Source: Pogonophryne albipinna (taxonomy: Eukaryota > Chordata > Actinopteri > Perciformes > Artedidraconidae). Taken from it: a stretch of 64,000 nt of DNA. The stretch lies in assembly GCA_028583405.1 (NCBI GenBank), contig CM053260.1:18305401-18369400 (forward strand), given 5' to 3'. Shown here one piece after another: positions 32,985 through 43,000 of the stretch. The notes under the pieces are model-generated. The model was not told the origin of the DNA, ran no database searches, and saw only the letters and a program-made list of their open reading frames with translations. Numbering within the stretch: the stretch's first letter is position 1; every line of letters starts with the position of its first letter. Both the position numbers and the translations under genes were made by a program.

Positions 32985-33174
32985 GAAGCGAGAAGAGGTG
33001 TTTGAATGACGCTGCGTCGTAGCGCAAGCTACTTAAAGGGTGGGTGGATTCCCTGACGTTGACGTCAAGATCACCGGCATCAGGATTGGCGTAATGAGAT
33101 TGATGCTTCTGTTTGCATACGCGTTGAGGTGCATCCCATAGTGAGACATCGAACGGAGTGTTATGAATGAGAAC
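32985..33174 (-). repeat. DIRS copy 1 left terminal inverted repeat
   Basis: This is the 5' end of the element on the minus strand, with tip GTTCTCATTCATAACACTCC. It pairs with 27185-27355. TGACGTCA is at 33060-33067. A 2-nt deletion relative to the other copies removes one of the two CCAAT boxes near 33077. Confidence 0.9.
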
Positions 33175-34279
33175 ATATTCAACATACCCGTGACACGTAA
33201 TTATTGTATCAAGTAGCTGTGAAAAGTTTTTGTTTTCTCTCCCAAATAGCTGAGGAAGAAAATTGATGCAAAACACACTTGACTCTTAACTGTTTTGGGT
33301 TTCTTTTTAAGCCGTAGCTAGTTTTAATGAATTCATTTCTTGCCTGATTAGTACTTGTCATCAGGGTAACTTGTAGAAAGATTAATAAACAACAATTTGG
33401 TTATTTTGCAGATTATCTAAGGTCACTGTAATGTTTAATTTAACTTGTAAGTAGTAGTCTGTTAAAACAAAAACACTTGTCCATGTGAGACACTAAATCC
33501 ATTAGTGTCTCACACATGTTTCATAAATCTGTTAACCCAAGACAGCACATATTTAGGTAGGCTCACAATCACATTAACCCGTCTTTATTAATGTCTCAGG
33601 TTGCAGGAAGCCACAATGTACTAATGACAGCAAAGTTCCCTGCCTGGGCTCCATATTGCCTAATTTATGCATTAATCCTTAACACACTTTTCACAGTTCA
33701 ATTAAACATTTAGAATGTCCTTTAAAAAATCAAGGCAATTCATCCAAACCAGTGAGTGCATTTTAAGGGCAGCTTTCACCGCGTCTCTGCGTCTGAGGTG
33801 GAGTGGAAGTTCGCCGATTGATGTTCCTCTGTTCTGACTGGCTTGGTAATTTCTCCACAGGTAGAAACCATTATGGACGGCGTCTCCCTGTCAGGAACAG
33901 AACAAATCCATTCCCTGCTCCACTGACCAGAAGCTTCCTGATGTCTGATTAACACACATGGGTTGACAATCTATACGGAGCGTTGCCGAGCTTTCAAAGA
34001 GGTTATCTGTAATATCTTCCGGACCTATTCTGCAGGCAAGCCACTCATGACTGATGGTTTTTGAAGCCGTTTCTTATTTGATATATTTCCTCCATTTTCC
34101 CCTCGAGCCAGAATGATTCTAATCGATGATGGGCTGAACTCAACTTCCAAGTGTCACCGTTGAGTTTCCCTTCCTCCCCAGATGCCTGCACACAAACATG
34201 CTTAGCTCCCTGAAGAGACCCCCTGTTGTGAATGGGGAGAGTTGGTCTGTTTGATTCGCCTGTCTTCCCTGCCAGGTGA
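33175..34279. other. Intergenic, no gene seen
   Basis: This stretch is free of recognisable repeats. Positions 33540-34250 have mixed composition with ATTA and TAATTTATGCAT-type motifs and could be conserved non-coding sequence. No open frame is supported. Confidence 0.55.
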
Positions 34280-35188
34280 TCAAATCAAATCAAATCAAAT
34301 CAAAGTTTATTTATATAGCACATTTCCAGTCAACTTTAGGTTGCGCCAAAGTGCTGTACACGGATACAAAAAAAAAAAGCACACTGCAACAATCGCAGGA
34401 CAGGTCTAAACAACAAATATGAGGCAGACACACACAGTTAAAATACAGAAACAAAAACCGTCATGCTCTGCTCAAGTTATAAAGGCCAGAGAGAAAAAGT
34501 GCGTCTTCAGGGAGGATTTAAAAGCACCTAGTGTTTGGGCCGACCTCACAGGCAAGGGCAGAGCGTTCCAGAGCCTGGGACCAGCTGCAGCGAAGGCTCG
34601 GTGCCCTCTGGTTTTTAACCTGGTTTTCGGCACTACCAGCAGCATTTGGTCTGCGGACCTTAGAGCTCTGGCTGGGGTGTATCGCTGGATGAGCTCAGCT
34701 ATGTAGGCCGGTGCCAGCCCGTTTAGGGCCTTAAAAACAAATAAAAGGAGTTTAAAATCGATTCTGAACCGCACTGGAAGCCAGTGCAGTGAGGCCAGAA
34801 TGGGGGTAATATGGTCACGCTTTTTGTGGCCGGTCAGGAGACGTGCAGCTGCGTTCTGCACTAGCTGTAGGCGTTTTATGGATGCCTGATCCATGCCCAC
34901 ATATAAAGCGTTGCAGTAGTCTAGTCGTGATGTCACGAAAGCGTTAATTACCCTTTCCAGGTCTTTAAAAGATAAAAACGACTTGGTCTTAGCCAATAGT
35001 CGTATTTTAAAAAAGCAGGTTTTGACTACGCTGCTGACCTGTTTATCGAATTTAAAAGTACTATTGAAGATCACTCCAAGATTCGTTACAGAGGGGAGGA
35101 TGTTTTTACTCAGGGAGCCAAGAATGTCAACCTGGGAGGCCGGAGGTTGGGGTCCAAAAAAGATGACCTCGGTCTTGCTCTTGATGGG
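34280..35188 (-). mobile_element. 5'-truncated L2/CR1-like LINE
   Basis: This is a non-LTR retrotransposon end on the minus strand. An open frame from about 35188 to 34472 (the first Met gives 200 residues from 35074) encodes the C-terminal part of a reverse transcriptase: FITSRLDYCNALY-type (here AFVTSRLDYCNALYVG), LQLVQNAAARLLTGH, LHWLPVRFRIDFKLLLFVFK and LWNALPLPVRSAQTLGAFK. The 3' end has TATATAAATAAACTTTGATT followed by a (TTTGA)n-like tail (34280-34303 on plus), typical of L2-type elements. Everything upstream, including the polymerase active site, is missing, as usual for 5' truncation. Confidence 0.9.
34472..35188 (-). pseudogene. LINE reverse transcriptase C-terminal fragment
   Basis: The frame stays open from the truncation point (KSKTEVIFFGPQ) to the stop at 34472, about 238 codons with no internal start of its own. 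It holds the RT thumb and the conserved LINE C-terminal region after the catalytic centre. It is not expected to be functional alone. Confidence 0.85.
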
Positions 35189-37269
35189 TCACATCCCACA
35201 GGACCCAGAGGAGTCTGTCCGATTAGCCCATCCACCCCTCTCACCTCCACTCAAGGATGAAGAGATCAACTGAGCATGTGTGTGCTGGCATCTTTGTGCT
35301 CGTGTGAGTACAGAAGTTATTTTACATGCATGAATTTGATTATCAGCTCTGTGTGTGCACACATGGATGGCTCGTGTGCAGTCAGGAGTTCAGAAAGGTC
35401 AAGTTCACCCCACACAAAACACCTTCAGTCAATTTAATCACGGCTCAACCAGCTGATGGTTATGGCTGCCGTCCACAGTGGCTCTTTCTCGCTCTTTCTT
35501 TCTCACACACAGATGCAAACACAACCACACGCACACAACAGAGCCACTCTTTGATCTTCAAATGTGTGTCTTTGGCTGCATTTTTTTATTGTGTCTTGCA
35601 GCTTCAGTGAACAGAACTTGAAAGCCAATACTTTTCCTTGGAGAGAAGAATGAATCTCTTTAGGTCTATTGTGGCATTAAGCTTTGAGGGGGCACAACAA
35701 AGAAGTCACATAGATATGTAGACATTTTCCAGTTGCTTATTTTTCTCCCAATTATTTGAATGGCTCTTGAAAGAGCAGTTCCTGAGACAATAAGTAGAAT
35801 AATTCCCTCCGTTATTCCTCTGCTTGGTAATTAGTTGCGTTGCCGTCAAGAAGGATAAAATTGCATTGCATGGTCTTTAAAGATAACAAAACCGAACCGA
35901 TTAAATGAAATGAAAGGAAAATAGTATGTTTACATTTCGTTTCTTATTCAGTGGCGCGTGTGTGAATCAGCTTGAAACATTTACTCATAATTAATTTTAA
36001 GATAAATAATAAATGCTAATTTTGACGTACTGTATCAGAAGATACCAGGCGCTTCTTAAATCCTTCAAAGATTTATCCTAAGCTTTGCCCTTTGACCCTC
36101 ACATTCAGCTTGTCTGTCGGCCTTTCATGTGTGATCAACAGAGTTTCCTGAACATGTTCCTTTTCACTTCGCTTCCAAACACAACCGCTATCCACCCGTG
36201 CATTCACCAGCGTCACTTTGATGTCAGAGGGATGCGGTGTGTCTTAACGACCCGGAGCTCATGAATTAATTAATCCCTTCATGCGAACGTCTCAAACACA
36301 GCAGCTTGTGATCAAGTGCATTGTGGGATTGAGATAAGGCACGGACATAGCCTGGCAATGGAACAGACACGAGGACCCTTAATTAGCTCAATTAATTTAC
36401 CGTGGGGATAAGGCCATGATGGAGGTGTGGGGATGTGTGTGTGTGCGTGTGTTTGAGCGTGGGTGTATGCAGTTGACATATACAGCACGGGTGTATGCAA
36501 CCTTGAGATTGAGGTTTAACTGCTGGTACAGTTCTCCACCAGGTTGTTGAGGGTTGATAAGGGAAAGGGTTAATTAATGCACGTTGCTGCTGCTCAGGGT
36601 GGCTGTGTGAGTCCCGCTGCTGCAACTCATCTCATGGCATCACTCCATGCTTTATTACCCACAGCAAAGGATATTTCTAACTGACCTTTAGGTTGCATAA
36701 CAGCAGAAGCCACAGTAAATACTTCTTTATAAACCTCCGACCCATGTATGTAATTGATTAGTGTTGGTGTGTCATTAAGATATTGATGCATTATAAGAAA
36801 GTTCAACATTTTGGTGAACACACTTATTCCCTTCTTTGCCTTGAGTTAGACGGAAAATAAAATACAATTCTTAAGTCTGCCTATTTAATTATTAAGCTAT
36901 AACCAGGAGGCAATTTGCTGAGCTCAGCATTAAGCTGCTTAGCAAGCAGTGGCTCCCTGTAAAACCACAAGTTGCCAATTGTTAGTTTTGTTATTGCAGA
37001 ACAAGCACAATACATGTTTATTAGTAATATGTTGGTTGGTAGATTTTTACTGTATTTCATTATTTTGCAATGGAAGTTAGTGTGTTGGTTTGTTTGTCTG
37101 TCTGTTAGCAGTATTTCGTAAAATGTACTTCTGTTTTAAGTAAAATTGGTGAAAGGGTGCATTGGCCGAGGGAGAACCTGTTACTCTTTGTATCTAATCT
37201 ATATCACGTCGTAAATGCATGTTGAATTTCTTACTTGTTGAAACAGCCTTGGCGGAGTACTGCCTGTTA
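35189..37269. other. Intergenic, no gene seen
   Basis: This is mostly AT-rich sequence with scattered CA/GT runs. Positions 36230-36420 hold a cluster of TTAATTAAT and TAATTA motifs near a less AT-rich core. No open frame or repeat could be named. Confidence 0.55.
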
Positions 37270-37277
37270 GCTTAGAT
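37270..37277. repeat. 8-bp target duplication of outer hAT, left copy
   Basis: GCTTAGAT here is repeated exactly at 40009-40016 on the other side of the element. Confidence 0.88.
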
Positions 37278-37398
37278 CAGGGGTGCCCACACTTTTTTGG
37301 CTGGTGAGCTACTTTTGAAATGACCAGCTCACCGAGGTCTACCAACCAAAAGTAAAATCCCAAATTGCAAGAGTTGCTGAATAACACGTTTTATTTAT

Positions 37399-38250
37399 AC
37401 ATGGGATAACTACAATAGGGCTGCAACAAACGACTAATTTGATAATCGATTAATCTATCGATTAATGAAACGATTAATCGACTATTCGGACTATTACTGT
37501 ATGCCTTGCACAATTTCTCAAACGCTCTTATTTAGCCATCAACTTTTAGATTTAGCTTGAGGTTGTTTTAGGCATGTGGAAACTAATAATGAAGACAATA
37601 AAGATGAATACTTGATTAAAAAAATACATATATTATAAATTAACTAAACAAATTGTGAACAAAATTAACATTGCTTTTTATTTAAATTAAATAAATAATA
37701 TTTCACATCAAAAGAAACAACAGTGTTTTAACAAATCGTATAAAATAATCTGATGACAGAACTGTAAACAGAATAGCTGAAACTTTAACAAACTAAATAA
37801 CTCAGTTACCTCTAATCATTAACCCATGTTTGTATAATTGAGTTAACTCGGTGTGTTGCTGCTAGCATACATAACACCTGACGTGGAAACGTTACTCGTG
37901 GATGGGGCTACAGAGCTACTAGAAACAGTCGAACCCGGTGCATTTCTCCGTCTGAATGTGGAGCACTTTTGCTAAATGTTTAGACAAATTGCTCGTGTTA
38001 CCGCCCTTACATGCTAAACACTTTTGGCAACGAGCATTGTCCACCTCAAGACGGGTAACATTTAACCACACCTTGGAGCGCTTCTCTCCGCCATCCCAGC
38101 CGTGTGTTGCTGCATGTAGCAGCTGCGTGTGTGTAAACTGCCCCGCCCCCTCGCACAAAGATGGGGGAGAGAGAGATCTCGTCTCGATTGGAAATATCAA
38201 AAATACACCGACCATAGACGCATTTGTTTGTCTTTTTGCATATTAGAAGC
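37399..38250 (-). mobile_element. Second hAT fragment nested in the first
   Basis: It starts with TAGGGCTGCAAC followed by ATCGATTAATC-type palindromes, a subterminal pattern I recognise from fish hAT elements. A minus-strand BED-finger-like frame lies at its far side. No matching opposite end is found, so the other terminus appears lost. The right boundary is approximate. Confidence 0.55.
37919..38215 (-). pseudogene. BED-type zinc-finger fragment of hAT transposase
   Basis: This is a 98-codon frame. The segment KRSKVWLNVTRLEVDNARC is followed by C-x2-C (CQKCLAC), GGNTSNLSKHLAKVLH and a short tail. W, paired Cys and the spaced H-x(n)-H match a BED finger, the DNA-binding N-terminus of many hAT transposases. 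There is no catalytic domain. Confidence 0.6.
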
Positions 38251-38262
38251 GAGTTGGCGACA

Positions 38263-38445
38263 CTAAGACTGTGAGATAATGTTTGTGTAGCAATAATACA
38301 TGACCTTTCTCAACTCGCTACTCGGAGGGAAGTCGCTGTCATATGCCTTGTGAACACTCCGATAATGCCTCTCCACGTTACCTTTCTTTGTCAGAGCAAC
38401 GCTTGCTTTACAAATAAGGCAAATAACCTTTGAATGTGACATCAC
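38263..38445 (-). pseudogene. hAT transposase N-terminal zinc-finger fragment
   Basis: This is a 60-codon frame with KVICLICKASVALTKKGN, VERHYRSVHKAYDSDFPP and SSELRK. It is a C-x2-C...H-x4-H finger typical of Charlie-like hAT transposases and their domesticated relatives. Homology stops at RK, then unrelated codons lead to a stop, consistent with an internally deleted element. Confidence 0.65.
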
Positions 38446-38644
38446 AAAAAAATATTCTTCCTCCCATTCTGGGTGGAAGTGGTATGTTTTTTAGCTTTTT
38501 GCTCGGTCCCGCACTCATTTTGTTGTTTGTCTCTTGTTTGTCTCTTTAACTTAATTTGAGTTCTCATTCATAACACTCCGTTCGATGTCTCACTATGGGA
38601 TGCGCCTCAACGCGTAAGCAAACAGAAGCATCAATCTCATTACG

Positions 38645-38704
38645 CCAATCCTGATTGGCTGGTGATCTTGACGTCAACGTCAGGGAATCCACCCACCCTT
38701 TAAG
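38645..38704 (+). promoter_or_regulatory. Putative DIRS promoter module in terminal repeat
   Basis: This compact set comprises CCAAT (38645-38649), ATTGG in reverse (38654-38658), a consensus CRE TGACGTCA (38669-38676), a CACCC-type box (CCCACCC) and a TATA-like TTTAAG (38699-38704), upstream of the leader. The same module is present in the other terminal repeats. Promoter function is inferred from motif content and position. Confidence 0.45.
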
Positions 38705-39212
38705 TAGCTTGCGCTACGACGCAACGTCATTCAAACACCTCTTCTCGCTTCAGAGCACATCTCGATTTATCAGTAACCGGGCTAGCTTAACGGTCCACAG
38801 ACTGAACCCAAAGCTAACATTCGGTCGACGGGCGCTTGCCGGTTACTTTTTTGCTTTGCAAGAAGACTGAGCAATATTAACACACCAGTTAATATTGTAA
38901 TCTGCCTCGCCGTTCTTTCTGTCGAAATAACGGTAAGGTTTGATTTTTTCTTCAAGCTAGTAACATACCTGTTGCTAGTTTGTTCTTCCCTCCACACCGA
39001 CACCACGGTAAAGAGGACGTTCTCTTTTCTCTCTCACACCAGAGGAGACAGAGATAAAAAAAGGTATTAACACACCAGTTAATATTCTTTAAAGAATAAA
39101 ATATACACCGTCGCCTTTTTTCCTTTCGGACTAACGGCAAGGTTGGATTTTTTCTCAGTAACGTACCTGTTACTAACGTGTCCACTCCACGCCGACACCC
39201 CGGCGATCGAAG

Positions 39213-39386
39213 ATGGACCCTTCTCTCCCTCACACCAGAGGAGTCAGGGACTCGGAGGCTCGGCTATGCAGCTGCGGGTTTAAGATTTCAGGCACAGACT
39301 CACACCAGGTCTGCTCGTCCTGCCTCGGGCTGGAGCACGCCCGCGCAGTGCTGGGCCCCGTGTTGAGACAGGGTTCTACCTGTTAA
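39213..39386 (+). CDS. 57-residue gag-recombinase fusion ORF in DIRS copy 2
   Basis: The ATG is the gag start and the stop is the recombinase stop. The 4.8-kb deletion joined the two in frame. Residues 1 to about 43 are gag, with the cysteine cluster (C-x-C, then C-x2-C), and the rest, AVLGPVLRQGSTC, is the recombinase C-terminus. It is open and undamaged. Whether it is translated is unknown; it may be fortuitous, with one chance in three of keeping frame. Confidence 0.6.
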   Translation: MDPSLPHTRGVRDSEARLCSCGFKISGTDSHQVCSSCLGLEHARAVLGPVLRQGSTC

Positions 39387-39446
39387 GTTCTGGTTGTTTT
39401 GGTGATTTTCGAGATAAGCATGTCTAGCAATACGGGAGTTTCAATA

Positions 39447-39543
39447 TCCCATAGTGAGACATCGAACGGAGTGTTATGAATGAGAACTATAGGTTACTTA
39501 CGTAACCCCAGTTCTCAGAGTAACATGAAGTGAGATGTCTCAC
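39447..39543 (+). repeat. DIRS copy 2 ICR
   Basis: The reverse complement of the left tip (39447-39484) meets the reverse complement of the right tip (39488-39543) at AAC (39485-39487). The structure matches copy 1 in mirror orientation. Confidence 0.88.
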
Positions 39544-39788
39544 CAGACGGCCCTTCTTGCTAAGGCGAAGCGAGAAGAGGTGCTTATTTTGAATGACGTT
39601 GCGTCGTAGCGCAAGCTACTTAAAGGGTGGGTGGATTCCCTGACGTTGACGCCAAGATCACCAGCCAATCAGGATTGGCGTAATGAGATTGATGCTTCTG
39701 TTTGCATACGCGTTGAGGCGCATCCCATAGTGAGACATCTCACTTCATGTTACTCTGAGAACTGGGGTTACGTAAGTAACCTATAGTT
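39544..39788 (+). repeat. DIRS copy 2 right terminal inverted repeat
   Basis: The inner part is complementary to 38590-38755. The outer tip is GGTTACGTAAGTAACCTATA followed by GTT. The CRE is changed to TGACGCCA here, while both CCAAT boxes remain. Confidence 0.9.
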
Positions 39789-40008
39789 TTCCCGGCACTT
39801 GACTGATTTTGTATCGCTTTGCATTCTGGGTTAACAGACTGGAAAGCGATAGGTCGCTTTTTCTGTCAATCAAGTAAACTACTGAATTAAGTGGCAGGGA
39901 GGCCAAGGGAGGAGGGATCAAAACCAGTTTTGTCTATTTTATGAATGACTCGCGATCTACCAGCATTGCCCCCGCGGTCGACCGCGGTCGACGTACTGGG
40001 CACCTCTG

Positions 40009-40016
40009 GCTTAGAT
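40009..40016. repeat. 8-bp target duplication of outer hAT, right copy
   Basis: GCTTAGAT, an exact match to 37270-37277. Confidence 0.88.
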
Positions 40017-43000
40017 TATTTCATTCTGGATTTAGCTTCAATTTAACAGTTTCAAGACAATCATATTTTTTGTTTTCTTTCAAATGACTTGCTTTAAAAT
40101 CATTATCTGGAATCAGCACTTACAATACAATTGTAATTTTCAAGAACTTGTCAAAAAGTGTTCTGTATATTCCTGCATTTTAATTATAAACTACCGATAC
40201 CTTGGTCAATGGGACAGTCTGTCTAAACTGAGATTATTTTCCAGTAAACTACTCTGCAAATTGCTGCTTGAATTACTGCATGATATAAAAAAGATCAGCT
40301 CGTGTACCAAGCAGCCATGCTGAATGTTCAGATGTGCTTTTATGTACTGTAGCGGGGACCGCACAGTGTGTATTCCCTGGTAGCTCATATATCAGCTTGT
40401 GCAGAGAGTACATAAAATGACTTTACTCTGTGTTATTCATCTTCAGCACAATTATTTGGAATGATTGCACATGTTTAGCTCACTGACACACATAATGTAC
40501 CCGGTTGACAAAATAAAAATGCTGCAAAGAAGTGTAGGAATTACAATAGTGTAAACTTTGATATAAATACTCTTCATCTCATCATGCCCCTGATCCTTTG
40601 TTGCACTCTCAAATCCACTTTCACAGCAGTACGTCTGAGTTATTTTTGAATTTCTAGCAGTAGTTGTTACAATAAAGAATATGCAATGTAGGTCGGAAGG
40701 CCTTGAATCCAGTAGAGAACTTTGATACGTAATAATCGACTGCAACACAGAGAAGCAAAGCCAAGCAACAAAGAGAGAAGTTCACAGTGCACAGTTCACA
40801 TATTGTTGGACTTCCACTGCCTTTCCATTTGTTATGAATTTTTTATAGCCCCTGTTGCTTGTTGCTCGCTCTCTCCCGCCTTTGTCAGCTGAGTTCAGTT
40901 CTTCTGGAGCTGAAGCTTTCAAAGAGCTGCCTGCCTTGACCTTCTCCTCTCTTCTCTGAATGAATAGCATTGGTATTGCAGGGGGAAGAAGTGATAGAAA
41001 GGAGCTAGAGGAAGAGAGTTAGTGCAGGGTGGGTGGAAGCAATTGGCAGCACAGATGGATAGAGAGGTGCCTTCAATGTCAGGTAGTCATGGTAACCTGT
41101 CACACTGGAGTCATCACGGGATTGTTGGGAGAGAGTTGAAAGCGAAGGTAACGACTGGTTTAGCACATTGCACTTTATGCATAGGCGAAGCATTTTGTCT
41201 TCCAGCGGAGGAGGTTTATAGACAATATGTCATGTCAGAGTCATCATGTAGAAACAAACCACGCAAGAGACGAAGAAAACACAGACAATCTCCATCACAT
41301 TCTGAAGAACCAGACTGAGCTTTGAATTATAGCTTCAGTGCACACCCATGTGCATACGCTGCCAAAAATAAAAAATGAAATATCCCCATTAGTCAGGGTT
41401 GAGTGAGGATGGGGAGCCTAAAACAGGAAAGAGTTGGAGCAGGAGAGGAGAGCCGACGCGAGGAAGAGGCAGCAGGTGCGTGGCTGATAATAACCAGGTG
41501 GAGGTGACTGGGCTCCGTTTCTGTCTATCGCTCCACTGAGTCCTGTGGGGCCAGGTGTGGAAGGGGGGAAATAGGAAGGAGCAGTGGAAGGAGGTGAAAG
41601 GAGCTGGACTCAAGGGAGGTGTTGTCAAGATGAAGCAGTCATCATATCAGACTTTTCCTCAATCTCTGCTGCCCCAACCATCGCTTCCTCCACCTGAGCT
41701 CTAATCGAAGCCAGCGTCCTCAGCCAGATCGATGACTGGACTGTCACGGTACAGAGATGAGGAGCGACCTGCAACATGATGCCACAGTGAGCTATTTTCA
41801 TCATCAGGATTAGGGATTTCTTGCTTGATATCATGCCCTGAATGTCACAGTTTATTATATATATCCTGCATATCTGTGCTGCTCAGGCTTTTGTTACGCT
41901 CCTTAGCTTTACCCCCATCTAAGTGCAGATGTCTGACGTGTCACAGCAGGGAAGAACAGGTGTAGCTAATAACATTAACAAAGGCGCTGGAGATTTAAAT
42001 GTGTCAGCATGCCGCGCCAGTGAGAGCATGCACTGCTCACTGCGCTGTAAGTAGAACACCCTGAATGAGAGGCAGCCATCTTTAATGTTCTTAGCTGCAC
42101 CTATGGACGGATCAACATGTCTGCTGTAAGAAAGGTTTATATTCTATCATTCCTCAAAGATCCTGTGAAATGAGCACTTGAAGTTCCTCTAAAACGTATT
42201 CTGTGGTGAGCTCATAGTGGTGGAGTGAATGTGACTAGAAAAGTGCAGATAATTAAGTGATCGTGTAAAAAGCATCCCATTCATACTGCCATTCTCTCTG
42301 TAATACAAGCCTTTTGTTTTACACTCAAACACATAACACTCCATAGCAGAGAAATTATTTTTTCTCAGTTAACTATACATATATATACTTACATACTAAT
42401 GTTGTTAGTGTTTGTGTTGAGGTGATGATCATTTTTCTGCAGTTTTACCAACTTCTGTTGAGTCCAGCTATGCTGTGTTATTCCTGTGTGTCAAAATGGT
42501 CTGCTACTGATGAGACTTGACGGCTCAAATGAATTTGGTCTGACATCTTAAATGAGTTTGAAGTGGATCTGTGTGGTCTTAAATTAGGGATCGGACATGC
42601 TGCAGTCTCCCTTTGTTACTCAGACTAAATAGACAGGTACGTTTTGACGTCCAATTTTTATATCACTCATATTCAAAGTCTGACATTCATCATTGAATGC
42701 ATCCACTGCCGTTTAACAGAGCTCACACTATCTTTCAACGGCAATGCTGGGGAAAGTAGCACAACTTTTCCTGCGGTGTGCCTGATGTGGCATGTTGAGT
42801 TGTGACTGTGTGAATTCACAGCATGTCTTGAGTGGCTGAGGCCTCCTTGACGCTACCTAAAGCAAAGCACTCACTGACCGGGCCACTGCCTCAGCCACGG
42901 CCCATTAGACTGCACCAACTCTACAATCCTGTCCAGGGTCACTGCTTCTGTTGATACACACACACACACATACCCCCTGTGAGGTTGTCTACCTCTTCAA

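Larger units (their letters stand above)
27134..33174 (-). mobile_element. DIRS-type tyrosine-recombinase retrotransposon, copy 1 (near full length)
   Basis: This 6.04-kb element on the minus strand has the canonical DIRS layout. Read 5' to 3' on the minus strand it contains the left terminal repeat (33174 to about 32985), a duplicated leader, gag, RT, RNase H, a methyltransferase-like segment, tyrosine recombinase, an internal complementary region (27475-27379) and the right terminal repeat (about 27378-27134). There are no LTRs and no integrase, as expected for DIRS. Both tips carry a GTT (AAC on the plus strand at 27134-27136 and 33172-33174), the trinucleotide reported at DIRS insertion sites. 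The coding frames are interrupted at several points, so the copy looks inactive as an autonomous element although its cis structures are intact. The family assignment rests on the recombinase plus the inverted-repeat/ICR architecture. Confidence 0.93.
38560..39788 (+). mobile_element. DIRS copy 2, internally deleted derivative
   Basis: This is a 1229-bp DIRS element in plus orientation inside the hAT. It keeps the left terminal repeat (38560-38755), the whole duplicated leader, the first 43 gag codons, the last codons of the recombinase, the ICR (39447-39543) and the right terminal repeat (39544-39788). GTT is present at both tips (38560-38562 and 39786-39788). About 4.8 kb present in copy 1 is missing, joined at a shared GCCCG (39339-39343). 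It cannot make RT or recombinase and would depend on other copies. Shared parts are nearly identical to copy 1. Confidence 0.92.
37278..40008. mobile_element. hAT transposon (non-autonomous), host of nested insertions
   Basis: The element begins CAGGGGTGCCCA and ends TGGGCACCTCTG, inverted repeats of 12 bp with one mismatch. This is the TIR style of hAT (Charlie-like) elements. It is flanked by an exact 8-bp duplication (GCTTAGAT), the hAT hallmark. Inside are a transposase-like zinc-finger fragment (38263-38445, minus), a second hAT fragment (37399 to about 38250) and a DIRS copy (38560-39788). Without these insertions only about 0.65 kb remains. Confidence 0.85.

Noticed and set aside
27536..33174. 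A host integrase or phage-like recombinase gene
   Set aside because: The recombinase is linked to RT, RNase H, inverted termini and an ICR, so it belongs to a DIRS retrotransposon.
41022..41318. A 98-codon plus-strand frame with a basic C-terminus
   Set aside because: No family is recognised, there is no splice context, and the length is expected by chance in this much non-coding DNA.
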